DNA of 64,000 nt from Epiperipatus broadwayi (lineage: Eukaryota > Onychophora > Udeonychophora > Euonychophora > Peripatidae): NCBI GenBank assembly GCA_028023455.1, contig JAQFVV010012496.1, positions 3,905,764 through 3,969,763 on the forward strand. The letters are read 5' to 3'. Shown here one piece after another: positions 11,092 to 22,189 of this stretch. The notes below the pieces were generated by a model. It did no database searches. It was not told where the DNA came from and saw only the letters and a program-made list of their open reading frames with translations. The position numbers and the translations under genes are program-made. Every line of letters begins with the position of its first letter. Position 1 is the stretch's first letter.

Positions 11092-11802
11092 TGTAACGAG
11101 CACGGACGTTCGTTACATTGTTTTTTTTTATTTTTTAAACATGAAAGTAAATTAAAAAGTTCGCATTTAAAAATTTTCTTTAAGAATTAAAAATTGAAAT
11201 TAAATATCATCTTAAACTCTTATATATTAAATCGCACAGATAATGAAAAATTATTAAAATAAAACTTTATTAAAGAAAAAGTATTTTAAAACTAAATTTT
11301 AAAAAGATTTGGAGATAAAATTATATCTTTAAATTTATCTTTAAATATATCTTTGATTTGGAAAACAGATTAATTAATCAGAAATGGAAATGATAAATTT
11401 AATTAGTCAAATGTAAACCAGCCTTGGGCATTTAAATGTAAAAACATCGGTCAGATAGGAAAACAATAGAAACTTTTAGCAAATGAAATAAATCCATTGG
11501 GAAATCGGACCTCAACAAAAAGGATCATCACATCAATGACGTAATTATAAGTCAATCTTTCAAAGTAATATAAAAGGACAAGTTTGGAAATTATTAGGGG
11601 TGATTATGATTATTACGATGTGACAGATAGGTGTTAGTGCGGGAGAAGGGATTGAAGAGACGCACGATTCAACCCCTTCAGTTTTGCTAAGAAAGAAAAA
11701 GAAATGAACTATCGTTATTCTACATTGAGGACCAGTTAAAGCAAAAACCTCCGGATGGATAAATAAATCGGCCAACAGAATACCAATCTCCGGATCGTTA
11801 CA
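11092..11802 (+). repeat. Left LTR
   Basis: A 711-bp repeat starting TGTAACGAGCACGGACG and ending CTCCGGATCGTTACA, with an 8-bp terminal inverted repeat. A short open frame on the minus strand (11560-11775) recurs in the second repeat only because the DNA is duplicated. Confidence 0.75.
11537..11577 (+). promoter_or_regulatory. LTR promoter: CRE-like site and TATA box
   Basis: TGACGTAA (11537-11544), a cAMP-response-element-like site, lies about 25 bp upstream of a good TATA box, TATAAAAGG (11569-11577). Both are preserved in the second repeat at 12972-12979 and 13004-13012. Transcription would start about 30 bp downstream, inside the LTR. Function is inferred from position and motif only. 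Confidence 0.5.
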
Positions 11803-12525
11803 ACTGGCGAACCAACTCGGGCCGATCTTTAATAAACCACGTATACCCTGAACAAATTCTTCTCAAAATGAAACATTTTTATCTGTTTACATAAGTCGTA
11901 TACTTTAGATCTTATAAAAGCTCTGCCAGTAAAAGAAATAGCTCATATATTAAACACGAGAAAGTATAAATAATTTTAAACTGTATTTCGTTAAAAAGAA
12001 AGTCAAAAGGTTGCGATTGATATGTTTTTTTTTTGTTGTTAATATAAATTATGCTTTAATGTGTATAGGAGCACACAGCCATGGAAGTTTATGATGGAAA
12101 ATGTGGTACCTTACGGAGAGTACTTTTGGGAATTACTTCAGTGTAACCCTATGTATGCATTTCAATCAGTCATAAATAAGTTGGTGGTATTTATAATTGT
12201 GCTGCAAATATGCACGTTTAAACCCATTATTTCTTAAAACATATTTATCTCGATGCAACCTTCCTAAATAATTTAAATAATTTGTTTGTCATGCCATGTG
12301 TAAAAATAAAATGTATAAAATAAAATAGAACTCTTGTGGGGAGGGGTGTAAACGTAAATGGTCCTTAGGTAAGCGATAGTCAACATTTTCTTTTTGATTA
12401 TAGTCTTTTTGTAAAATTATTAACCGGATGTTTTGTAAATGTCTTCGTCAATCGTGTACCGTAATTACTAACCCTAAGTAAAATATTTTTTTTTTGATCA
12501 TTTTTTTTAAGCAACTTTACTGATA

Positions 12526-13224
12526 TGTAACGAGCACAGACGTTCGTTACATTGTTTTTATTTTATTTATTAAACATGAAAGTAAATTAAAAAGTTCGCA
12601 TTTAAAAATTTTCTTTAAGAATTAAAAATTGAAATTAAATATCATCTTAAACTCGTATATATTAAATCGCACAGATAATGAAAAATTATTAAAATAAAAC
12701 TTTATTAAAGAAAAAGTATTTTAAAACTAAATTTTAAAAAGATTTGGAGATAAAATTATATCTTTAAATTTATCTTTAAATATATCTTTGATTTGGAAAA
12801 CAGATTAATTAATCAGAAATGGAAATGATAAATTTAATTAGTCAAATGTAAACCAGCCTTGGGCATTTAAATGTAAAAACATTGATCAGATAGGAAAACA
12901 ATAGAAACTTTTAGCAAATGAAATAAATCCATTGGGAAATCGGACCTCAACGAAAAGGATCATCACATCAATGACGTAATGTTAAGTCAATCTTTCAAAG
13001 TAATATAAAAGGACAAGTTTGGAAATTATTAGGGGTGATTATGATTATTACGATGTGACAGATAGGTGTTAGTGCGGGAGAAGGGATTGAAGAGACGCAC
13101 GATTCAACCCCTTCAGTTTTGCTAAGAAAGAAAGAGAAATGAACTATCGTTATTCTACATTGAGGACCAGTTAAAGCAAAAACCTCCGGATGGATAAATA
13201 AATCGGCCAACAGAATACCAATCT
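12526..13224 (+). repeat. Second LTR, interrupted before its end
   Basis: Matches the first repeat from TGTAACGAGCACAGACG to taccaatct, then diverges. The missing LTR ending caatctccggatcgttaca appears at 14713-14731. Either the LTR was split by a ~1.49-kb insertion (13225-14712) or the far end belongs to a third copy. Near identity of the two repeats suggests recent insertion or gene conversion. Confidence 0.7.
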
Positions 13225-14712
13225 TAGGACGGCGTGGGAATTCACGTTCATGGCAAGCAACGGATAAAGATGAACTGTTTTAAACCGTAAGAACTTTATA
13301 AATAATGAACATTAAATTAAAACTTTCCATATTTAAATGATTGCAATATTATCCTATCTGACCAATTTAATTTATTAATAATGTTATTTGATGTATTTCC
13401 TTTTATATATATATATTTAAAATCATTTCCATTTATATTATTCATTTTTTGTTCTTTAAGTTTTATCATGATTTTTGTTTTTCGTTAAATTAATTATATA
13501 AATGTTAAACTTAAGTCGGGCGTGAATGGCTGTATAGATTTGTAAAGTTATATTAGGGGAGGGTAATCTTAGGTTATTTGTTTCATTGTTAAATTGGGTC
13601 AATGGATTGGATATATTGATGTAGTTAGTAGATGTAGTCGGAGATTCGCTACTGGCAGAATCGTTTATATATACGCCGCACTCACCCGTTTGCCTATGAA
13701 AGGAATTATAAGACGGAGAACGCAGTTCCTTTCTATGGAGTTTTTTTTTTATTGTTCTTCTCGTTAGATAGATGTAATATCCCTATCTGATGAGAGTCAA
13801 TGTCTTTTCTTAATCTCTTAGTGCTGCCGTATTCCGTATTACATTGAATACATCGATGTATCAGATGAATTGATGCCAGTTTGACTACGAATTTTGGCCT
13901 AAGGTTAAATAGGGATAGAATGTTTATTTTCAAATGCAAATCTATGTAGTCTATTCATAATCGACACTAAATAAAATTGCATTAAATTTAAGTTGTTTAT
14001 AGACGCTTGCATGGATGGTTTATTGGTTAACTATGTTTTGCGTTTTCATATTTGATCAAAATATATAGACATTCGATAAATAATGATACCTTATGGTGAG
14101 TATCTAAAATGTATTTATTCGGATGTCTTTTAAGTTATTGGTGACAATGCAAGTATCTTATGGTGAATACTATTGGGTTACGTATAAATTTCCCTCCGCA
14201 ATTGTCAGTAATCAATAATTTTGTATTTTGATCGTTTATGTTTATTTTGAAATGTTTTTGACCGTGAAATCTATGTAACCGATCTGTATTCAACATTATA
14301 AACAAGCTTTCATAAGTTTATCTGTGCGAACTTAATTAAAATGTAAAATTAGAATATAATAGTAATTAAAGGTAAATTAAAGTCAAAAATCAAAGTTAAA
14401 AATGTAGGTTAAATTTTGAAATGTAAAACTAATACTAAAATAATTTTAAATCTTATATATATATGTGAAATAAATAAATGTTTGTGTGTTAATTACTGGC
14501 AGTGGCTTATTTTATTTTTTTTTCATATATACTCTTATATTATATTATTAAATCTCTGCTACTCCCTGAGCTAGTGACTTGGGCTAACGACCGGAATCAA
14601 AATTTAAAAAAAAAAAAAATTTTTTTTTTTTACTTACGTATCTGCCTACTTTATAAATTTTTCTAGGTTCAAATGCCTAGATGGCGCCTGTAGTGCAGAT
14701 TACATGAAGTCG
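13225..14712. other. Segment inside the second LTR, origin unknown
   Basis: About 1.49 kb with somewhat higher GC in parts (aggacggcgtgggaattcac at the start, gatggcgcctgtagtgcag near the end). No open frame worth reporting and no similarity to other parts of the window. It may be internal sequence of the LTR element or an unrelated insertion. Confidence 0.45.
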
Positions 14713-14989
14713 CAATCTCCGGATCGTTACAATATATATATATATATAATTTCAAGACAACTTCAAGTTATTCTAAAATCACTGTAACTAATCTGAGGGA
14801 AAGGCTGAGCCTTATATTTAACTATTTCTTAATATTAAATTAATCATCAGTTAATAGATGTAAATATAATTTTTTACCAGCTCAAAAAGAGATGAAATAT
14901 GTCTGTAATGAAAATCCCCAGTGAGCTATATGTTACAGTGATAGTTGTCTTATATATATTCACATTGAATTGAATATGTAAACATCATC

Positions 14990-15935
14990 AATTAATAGAC
15001 AGCTATATATTTTAATGATATATTTATTTTTATCTTTTCGACTTTCATTCAAAATTTAACCTTATCAAGATGTTGTATTAATTCAAAATGTCACATAATA
15101 TACATATCATCTTAGCACATTCTCTATTGACCAACCTCAACCCTAAATGTTTTTATACTTTCCAATTTTTATTTAGTGCTTCTTTTTCTCCCAAATTTAT
15201 TGAGCCTTGTACTAAATTCATACATTTCTCTTTATTTTCTTGTACATACATTGTCTCTTACACTTTCCTTTCTTTATAATTTCTACACCATTTGATCACT
15301 TCAATACTTTCTTCACATTTCACCTTGTTTCTAAAAAATGGCAAAAAGTCCTGACTTAATATCTGTCCTGTTTATTGCTCTGACATGTGCCTCCCCTTTT
15401 CTATTTTACTTTTTGCTGACTGACCTAAATATACCATCATACATCCCTTACACATGATTTTATAAACTATTCCTATCACTCCTATCATTTCTCATTTTTG
15501 CATTACTTACTAATAGCATGATAGTGCACTAAATACAAGAGATATTAAATCAGGACCATTTTGCCATTTTTTGGAAACAGGGTATGTTATGAAATGTGAA
15601 GAAAGTATGGAAGTGATAAAATATTGTAGAAATTATAAAGAAAGGAAAGTGTATGAGACAATGTATATACAAGAAAATAAAGATGAATATAAAAATTTAG
15701 TGCAAGACTTAATAAAGTTGGGAGGAAAATGGGCATTAAATAAAAAATTGGAAAGTACCAAAAATTTTTTTAAGGTTGATGTTGGTCAATAGAGGGAGTG
15801 CTGAGATGATATGTAAATCACATGACATTTTGAATTAATGTAATATTTTAACAAGGTTCAATTTTGAATGAAAGTCGATTATATATGATTAAAATATATA
15901 GTTGTCTATTAAATTGATTATGTTTACATATTCAA
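14990..15935. mobile_element. PLE fold-back remnant
   Basis: Inverted arms centred near 15460. The left arm reads tcacataatatacatatcat then attctctattgaccaacctc; the right arm reads gttggtcaatagagggagtg then gatgatatgtaaatcacatg. The plus-strand copy holds a PLE endonuclease tail. The ORFs in the left arm are antisense shadows of the same sequence. Confidence 0.65.
15571..15792 (+). pseudogene. PLE GIY-YIG C-terminal tail
   Basis: A 73-codon frame matching the part of the PLE endonuclease after the catalytic core: VIKYCRNYKERKVYETMYIQ, then a LIKLGGKWALNKKL segment. The same motif, VIKYRYYETLYIQEN, occurs in the PLE copy at 41.0-41.3 kb. The GIY-YIG motif itself is absent. Confidence 0.6.
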
Positions 15936-15939
15936 GTCA

Positions 15940-16560
15940 GTAAACAGGTATATAAGAAAGACAACATAATGGGTTATAAAAGAAATAAGCATCAAGTGAA
16001 ATATATATATATGTTAATTGTAATATTTTCACGGATAAATGATGAATTCATAATATTATTTTCAGGAGTTTTTGTGTAATAAAAATATAACAACTATATA
16101 GCTATTGTTATGATTTGAGAAAAGTCCTAATATGAATTCATATCTAAACCAATTACTCAATGCTTTAATAAATTTATAAATGAAGATACTAACAATCAAT
16201 ATTCTCAACTTATAGTCTAAGTACTTATCTTAAGGGTCGACTGTTATCATCTACATTTATAAATCTAATTGGCTTGATTGTTTTAGTAAGTATATATTTT
16301 ATATAAAAATTGGAAGTTATAAATGACTATTTACTAATCTGCCTTCAGAATAAATTATGACTATTTATTAATCTGGTTTTGGAATGAGTTATGTTTACCT
16401 GATTAATGAGGTTTGTTTAAATTTCTTTGCATTCTTAATCTCACACTTTTTGGTCAAGTTGAAATCTTTAATGTCTATAAAAACACATCAGACCATAGAT
16501 AAAGACGGTATCACTTTTAATAGTTAATTGTTGTTAGCTTAAGGGTTGATTGTTACCATA
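15940..16560. other. Degenerate sequence, possibly related to family G
   Basis: The stretch 16200-16560 shares scattered motifs with the family G copy at 45.8-46.2 kb (actatttattaatctg, ttacctg..aatgaggttt, atctttaatgtctata). Too divergent for firm assignment. Confidence 0.4.
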
Positions 16561-16574
16561 TATATTTATAAGAG

Positions 16575-17040
16575 ACTTGAACTCAGATTTTCATACTCCT
16601 TATAGCTATCCAATCCAGGTTATACAACTGATACACATGACCATATTCATATGAAAAAATAAATGATCTCCAATATATGTATTTGGCATTGAACCAGCAC
16701 TCATCAGTTGGTCCAGATCATCATCTCCAACTCACATATATAATCACTGCACAGTTTATATTAAGGTAGCAAATTTTCAAACTTTAATAGACAAATGTTA
16801 ATCTTCTCCCCCCTCCAACTCTTCAGCTATCCATTAAAAATCCAATGGTGGAACAATCAAAGTCCTTGCTGCTGCCAATATTATGGTCATATCCATCTTG
16901 ACCTCAAGTCAATATGATTCCCTCACACATATATTGGAGATAATTTATCTTTTTCACATGTATGTAATCATGTATATTAGTTGTATAAGATGGATAGCTA
17001 TAGGGAGTTTGAAAGTCTGAGTTCAAGTCCTTTATAATTA
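16575..17040. mobile_element. HH-E fold-back
   Basis: A minus-strand HH-E copy (16575-16932) is joined head-on to the last ~100 bp of a plus-strand copy (16933-17040). The minus copy has an intact CTGATGA (complement at 16706-16712) and the GTGCT strand of stem II, but the GAAA strand reads CCAAAT, so G12 is lost. The plus arm starts within the HHR, at acatatattgg. The tail sequence gaaagtctgagttcaag is present in both orientations. Confidence 0.7.
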
Positions 17041-17555
17041 CATTAAGTCTAGTATAGACAATATACATATATTTAAATATTATATACATCATGCTTTGCA
17101 TGTAAGTATATCAGTGAAATGGTATCCTTACATATGATCAAAGCTAAAGTGTATATGGGGTCATTCTAATTTTACATTTACTGAGTTAGTTTACATTTAT
17201 CTCGCTAGGGGTTTTCGGTACTTTCATATTCTTAAAGGTATATTGGTAAGTAGGTGATATCAATATATTGTATAGTTAGTGAAAGAAAAAGCATTGTTGA
17301 GATTATTCAGAGTAGTCCTATTTTCCAATTCATATAATCTGCAAATGACATCAAAAATAAGACATTCATAAAACTAAAATGGCAAAATTTAGAAAAAATA
17401 TATAATATCTATAGAAAAATAAGGTATATCTAATGAATTTTGAGACCTGATTAAAGCCTCAAAAACTAAACCTTTTAAAATTATTGAAAAGGTATTTAGT
17501 ACTTATTTAAAATGATCTACAGGGCTAAGCAATGAATGTATAAAAAAAAATATGT
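17041..17555. other. No recognised feature
   Basis: AT-rich spacer; nothing supported. Confidence 0.5.
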
Positions 17556-17557
17556 CA

Positions 17558-17925
17558 TTTAAGAACAAAACCCACTCAACATCACATGATCACCATTTTT
17601 TATGCTTACACAAGCTGTTTACACAGAGGCTAAACTCTCCATACAATAGCACCACTAGGTGCAAAGCAGAGTAATCAATGGATGCAAAAAGAATTGTGCA
17701 TAAAATTTCTATCAAGTGTCTACCCATCCAATATCCCTAGACTAGTTTCTAGCTTGTGGCCTTCATCAGTGAGGAGCCTTGGATCTGAAACAATGGATGA
17801 GTAGACATTAGATAGGAATTTTATACACAAACCTTCTTAAATTCATTGATTACTCTGGCTTTCACTGAGGGGTACTACTGTATGGATAGTTTAGCCTCTG
17901 GGTTATTAAAAAAAAAAACACATTA
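17558..17925. mobile_element. HH-A fold-back
   Basis: The minus-strand arm runs from catcacatgatcaccattt through ctaaactctccatac to an HHR, then meets a plus-strand arm beginning caatggatgagtagac, a few bases beyond the predicted cleavage point. The minus HHR has intact CTGATGA and GAAA with stem III ACTAGT, but TAGGG in place of TGGGG introduces a C-A mismatch in stem I. Confidence 0.75.
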
Positions 17926-18239
17926 AAAATAAAAAAAAAAATTATAAAATCAAAAGTATACATTTATATAAAAAAGTGAAACACATCAAATTAAAATATA
18001 AAAAAATAACACGAAACTTACAGAATAAAAAAAAAGTGTAGCATATTCTTTGGGATTTTGTTTGATAGTTTTCCTATAATTTATTGTTTTTGACTTAATC
18101 TTATTGCTAAATCACTTAGTTATTCTTAGGTTATAGTAATTTTTTTTTTCAAATTTTCAGTTTTACATTTCTACTAATTTACATTTTTTATCATTAAGAG
18201 ATTATGCAGGGAAAAATTAAGAATAAATGAAAAATAACT

Positions 18240-18945
18240 CTATAAAATATTTATTGTATATATGTGTGGAGATAGTAATCTGGAACAACTGATGATTGTT
18301 GGTTTAGCATGAAATACATATATTGGTGATTATTTATCTTTTCAACATGTGTATGATCAGGTGGGTCAGCAATATGAGATGGCATGGAGAGCTGAGGGTC
18401 GTGTGAAAGTCTGAGTTCGAATCCCTTATATATTACATTATGTATGCAGGTGTGTGTAAGTCTGTGCAGTGTATTGATTTACATATTAAAACATAGTATG
18501 TGAAAGATCTGCCCATCCCTCACATATGTATGTAAATGGATTATTCTCCAGTATATGAGGGATCAGAATGACTAAATGGTCAACATGGCTAGGATGACAA
18601 CCGTGGCACTAATGAAGGCTTTGAATGTTCCATTATCAGATTTTCAATGAAATGGATGGCTGAAGGGTTGTGAGTTGGAGTAGTTTGAAGCCTGTCCATT
18701 AAAGTATGAAGATTGGCTATCTTAATATAAAGCTGAGGACTGATTGTATATATGTGTGGGGATGGTAATCTGGTCCAACTGATGATTGCTGGTTTAGCAT
18801 GAAATACATATATTGGTGATTGTTTATCTTTTTAATATGTGTATAATCAATTGGGTCAGCAATATGAGATGACATGGAGAGCTGAGGGTCTGTGAAAGTC
18901 TGAGTTCGAATACCTTATATATACCATTTATGTAGTAGTATATGT
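18240..18945 (+). mobile_element. HH-E head-to-tail dimer
   Basis: A 5'-truncated copy (from about 18255) is followed by a full copy. Their HHR cores CTGATGA lie at 18289-18295 and 18779-18785, a 490-bp period. The second HHR pairs GTAATC (18765-18770) with GATTGT and CCAA with TTGG around a TGG bulge. Stem III is ATACATAT (18804-18811) and the cleavage nucleotide is A18812. The base pair closing stem II is a T-T mismatch in both copies, so activity may be weak. Confidence 0.8.
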
Positions 18946-19130
18946 AGTGATTGTTTATTGCATTGATGTTATTTGTAATAAAGTAGGTCTCTTTATATTT
19001 TCTTTTTTGATCATTATGCTCTGTATAAATGGCTTTACTATGAAGAGGATCAAAATTGTGGCCAGATTTTATTTCCATTTTCTAAAATTATGGATTTATT
19101 ATTTGTTATGTATTAGTGCAATTACAATTT

Positions 19131-19750
19131 GATAAAAAATCAAGTCAGATGTCACATGACCTAATTTTAATAAAGCTCATATTACAAATGTTATATATAG
19201 AGTTTGCAAAACAAACTCTTAACAAGCTTTGAGAATACCCTCAACCCCAGACCGGTTTCCACATCTAGCATCGTCAGTGAGGTGTTAGGATATTCATTAG
19301 ATTAAAAATACTAGGACTAGCCCAGCACTTTATCTAATGTATAACTATTGAGAAGAAAATCTGAAACCTTCAGACATCTATATGTCTAAAAATACAGCTA
19401 TCTAACTCAAATAGCCATATGGGACTGAACTAAGTTCAGGTACACCATATATTAATAGCTCTAGCAATATAAAATCGCCAAATCCTTAGTAGCAAAAAAT
19501 AAATTGATAAAAAAATCAAGTCAGATGTCACATGACCTAATTTTAATAAAGCTCATATTACAAATATTATTTTTAGACATATAGATGTCTGAAGGTTTCA
19601 GATTGTCTTCTCAATAGTTATACATTAGATAAAGTGCTGGGCTAGTCCTAGTATTTTTAATCTAATAAATATCCTAACACCTCACTGACAATGCTAGATG
19701 CAGAAACTGGTCTGGGGTTGAGAGTATTCTCAAAGCTTGTTAAGAATTTG
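19131..19750. mobile_element. HH-H tandem/fold-back inside a PLE
   Basis: A minus-strand monomer starts near 19131. The start of the next minus copy follows with a 376-bp offset (caagtcagatgtcacatgac at 19141 and 19517). A plus-strand arm closes the structure (about 19573-19750). It interrupts the PLE endonuclease described at 18950-20200. Sequence landmarks (catatggctatttgagt type, tctaatgtataactattgag) match the copy at 33.4-33.9 kb. Confidence 0.75.
19240..19290 (-). ncRNA. Hammerhead ribozyme, HH-H
   Basis: Minus strand: stem I CCTCA pairs with TGGGG. The core is CTGACGA (complement 19271-19277), allowed by CTGANGA. A weak stem II TGC/GTG around TAGAT follows, then GAAA, then stem III ACCGGT (19251-19256, self-complementary), with cleavage after the C paired to G19250. 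All core nucleotides are present. The plus copy at 19684 has G8 changed to A and looks dead. Confidence 0.7.
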
Positions 19751-20221
19751 TTTTGCGAACTCTATATATAACAATAGTGCAATTATATATATATTTGTGT
19801 TGTGCTAATCTTCTAGCACAGTTGACATAAGACTCACCATAATAAATTGCATTGCATGTTGGCTCATTACTTTTAATTTTATAAATTATTTGGAGAGCTT
19901 GGTTTGGAGATGATTTATCTTTACTATTGTTTAAAATTTGATTAATATTATGATAAGTTTTAAAACTAATATTGAAATCGTTTGAGCAGATTGTTTTCAT
20001 CTTTTTATATATATGTGGTACAAAAGGAAGACTGATCAATACATTAATATTGTTATTAATGTTCCTAGTATTTTAAAAATGAATAGAAATTTTTTAAGAG
20101 TTTTATTTAATATATTAATTTTATATCTTGAACTGACCAAGTCCTTTATATAGTTTTTAATGTTGTTTTTTCTGTCTGCTTCAAACATACATAATTTATA
20201 GTTTTTTTTTAAAAGTGTCAT

Positions 20222-20310
20222 AGCATCTGCCAGGATACGAACCCGCAACCCGAGCAACTGCCTGCAAGTGCAAGGCAGTTGCACTGACCTCTCGACCACC
20301 AAAGCCAGAA
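20222..20310 (-). tRNA. tRNA-like SINE head with long variable arm
   Basis: Minus strand: A-box-like gtggtcgagaggtcagtgc, a long anticodon arm caactgcc...ggcagttg, an extended variable region and a B box gggttcgtatcc, then atgctatgacacttttaaaaa. The long variable region suggests a class II (Leu/Ser-type) ancestor. A decayed relative with the same 3' flank lies at 29.77 kb. It may be a SINE head or pseudogene; a working tRNA is unlikely because the acceptor stem is poorly paired. Confidence 0.5.
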
Positions 20311-20314
20311 AAAT

Positions 20315-20990
20315 GTGGCATATACTCTCCTAAATAAGATAAATATTTTCATTCTACCACCACTTCAAGATTGGTCATTGCTGGTTGGAATACTGAGCAT
20401 ACTAATAGATTCTCATACAAGAAAGACCAAAGGTACCAATCAGCAGTTAAAGGATCTAGAATTCATCAGTAATAGACTCATCTCCCTTCCACAAACAGAC
20501 ACCAGTATTCAGGATATTATGGAACTAAAACACAATACCATGAGAAGCAGAAGGTCCTACCACACTATATATCCATCAAAATATCCAAAATCTTTTCTAA
20601 TTATCAAAACTGTACATGTAGCTAGATCAGGTGGGCACTTGGTGCTGCAAAACAGCCCACCCCTACCACGATTGAAACTGATCAGAATCTATACAGTGAT
20701 CCTGAAATGCTCAAAAAAATACAAGACCACTTCACTACCAAACTACAGAATAATAATTATGCAACTGGTAGAACCTGGAAAGCATCGAGTGATAACCTTG
20801 AGCACAATATCACCGAGAAGCACATAATTTCAAAACTGCAGTCATACTCAGAAAACACACATCCTGGACTTCATGGAATTCCCAGATTTGTGCTTCTCCA
20901 TCTCAGCCAATTTACTGGCCCCATTGTGCAAAGCATAGGATGGTTGATGTACTATCAGGAGACTTTCAGAACATCCCAGACAACATTGAA
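20315..20990 (+). other. Unrecognised retroelement-like segment
   Basis: Less AT-rich than its surroundings. A 170-codon frame starts at 20315 and a 110-codon frame overlaps at 20707, joined by an apparent frameshift. I see no diagnostic RT or nuclease motif. Lying between inverted PLE copies at 18.95-20.2 and 21.0-21.7 kb, it may be the single-copy loop of a large PLE fold-back or an unrelated repeat. Confidence 0.35.
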
Positions 20991-20999
20991 AACTATAAA

Positions 21000-21700
21000 A
21001 GATTTAGTAAATTTAGAATATAAGATTTATATTAAATAAAACTCTTAAAAAATTATATTCATCTTTAAATACTAGGAAGATTAATAACAATATTAAGGCA
21101 TGGATCAGCAATCCTTTTGTATCACATATATCTAAAAAGATGAAAACAATCTGTTCAATAATTTCAATATTAGTTTTAGAACTCCTCCTAATCTTAATCT
21201 ATTTTTGAACAATACTGAAGATAAAATCATCTCCAAACCACGCTCTCTAAATAGTTTATAAAATGAAATGCAATGAATTAACATGTAATGCCATTTATTA
21301 TGGTGAGTCTTGTGTCAACTGTGTTACAAGATTAGCATAACACACACACACACACATATATATATATAATTAGTTTCCAACCAGTAACCACCTAAACATT
21401 CACAGTAAATATAGCAACCAATATTTCTAACTGTTGTCAAGGCAACCTTCACACCTTTTAATAGCAAGAATGGAAATCCATTCTTACTAATGGTCCATTG
21501 AATATATATGGACACTTAAAGATTGCAAAACAGACCCCAGTATTAAATCTATATTTTTAGAACATGAAATGAAGTGTGGTCACAATTTCGATCCTCTTAA
21601 AATTAAAGCTGTTTGCACTAAGTGCATTGATTGAAAAAGAAAATATAAAAAGGCATGGTTTATTGCAAATAACATCAACATATTATATATACTTATGAAT
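21000..21700 (+). pseudogene. PLE C-terminal region, inverted partner
   Basis: Plus-strand counterpart of the minus PLE at 18.95-20.2 kb, with many stops: pieces match the linker (PFVSHISKKMKTICS), then YKMKCNELTC, AIYYGES and, after a ~175-bp insertion, FLEHEMKCGHNFDPLKIK and KRKYKKAWFI. The order of motifs is normal but the frame is broken several times. Confidence 0.7.
21365..21540. mobile_element. Family G copy inserted in PLE
   Basis: Contains ctaactgttgtcaaggcaac, tggaaatccattcttac and gacacttaaagattgca, all hallmarks of family G, between the two halves of the PLE endonuclease at 21.0-21.7 kb. TA and CA microsatellites adjoin it. Confidence 0.6.
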
Positions 21701-22029
21701 ATGACTGACCTCGCTGAAAGCAATGCTTAGAAATAATATTTTATTAAATTTATGATCTTTCGAGAAATAGTGTGTCTTTACTATTATTTTTATAATGAAT
21801 GAAAAAATTTATGTGAAGAAATGAACAGTTTTGATAAAAGGGATAGGAACTTATGCTTTGCAAATGTTTTTGAAAATTTTATTTAGATATTTTTTGTTAC
21901 TGATTTAACAAAAAATAATTTTAAAAATATTATCTCATTTTTTAAACTATTTTAATCCACCACCTGAGGGAGTTGTCTTTCCACCTCATTATAATAGCAA
22001 GGAAAGTAGTTCATTGTTTAAGACTCGAA

Positions 22030-22180
22030 CATGATCTTTAGCAACAAGGGTGATTTAGTCTGCAAGTTATGTAAGGAAAATATTAAGCATCTGTTAATTG
22101 AATGTAAATGTTTGAAAGCAGAAAGAGTACAAATAATGAAATTGCGGAAGAATAATGCTAGGTTTGAAAAAAAGATAAGG
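22030..22180 (+). pseudogene. LINE C-terminal zinc-knuckle remnant
   Basis: The frame reads CKLCKENIKHLLIECKCL, a C-x2-C-x5-H-x4-C pattern typical of the end of non-LTR retrotransposon ORF2 proteins, followed by charged residues and stops. The RT itself is absent; clade unknown. Confidence 0.5.
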
Positions 22181-22189
22181 GGGATTTAT

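Larger units (their letters stand above)
11092..14731 (+). mobile_element. Non-autonomous LTR-type element
   Basis: Bounded by TGTAACGA at 11092 and its perfect inverse TCGTTACA ending at 14731, lying between TA-repeat flanks that hide any target duplication. Two ~700-bp direct repeats (11092-11802, 12526-13224) are almost identical. Directly after the first, actggcgaaccaactcggg resembles a primer-binding site beginning TGGCG. Neither the ~720-bp internal region nor the extra 13225-14712 segment has a readable gag or pol. Orientation is inferred from the TATA box and the primer site. Confidence 0.7.
18950..20200 (-). pseudogene. PLE C-terminal region, split by HH-H insertion
   Basis: Read on the minus strand: an upstream piece (20200-20040) encodes FEADRKNNIKNYIKDLV and a KILGTLITIL segment; 20039-19755 continues with SLPFVPHIYKKMKTICSNDF, KIKSNEPTC, AIYYGES (YIG half) and RRLAQHKYIY. 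After an inserted HH-H repeat (19131-19750) the protein resumes at 19078-18950 with KSGHNFDPLHSKAIY, HNDQKRKYKETYFI and NAIN. Together they form one PLE linker plus GIY-YIG domain, frameshifted near 20037. The RT is absent. Confidence 0.75.

Noticed and set aside
11560-11775. 71-codon frame present twice (also 12995-13210)
   Set aside because: Conserved only because the LTR is duplicated; it is antisense to the LTR promoter and has no recognised motif.
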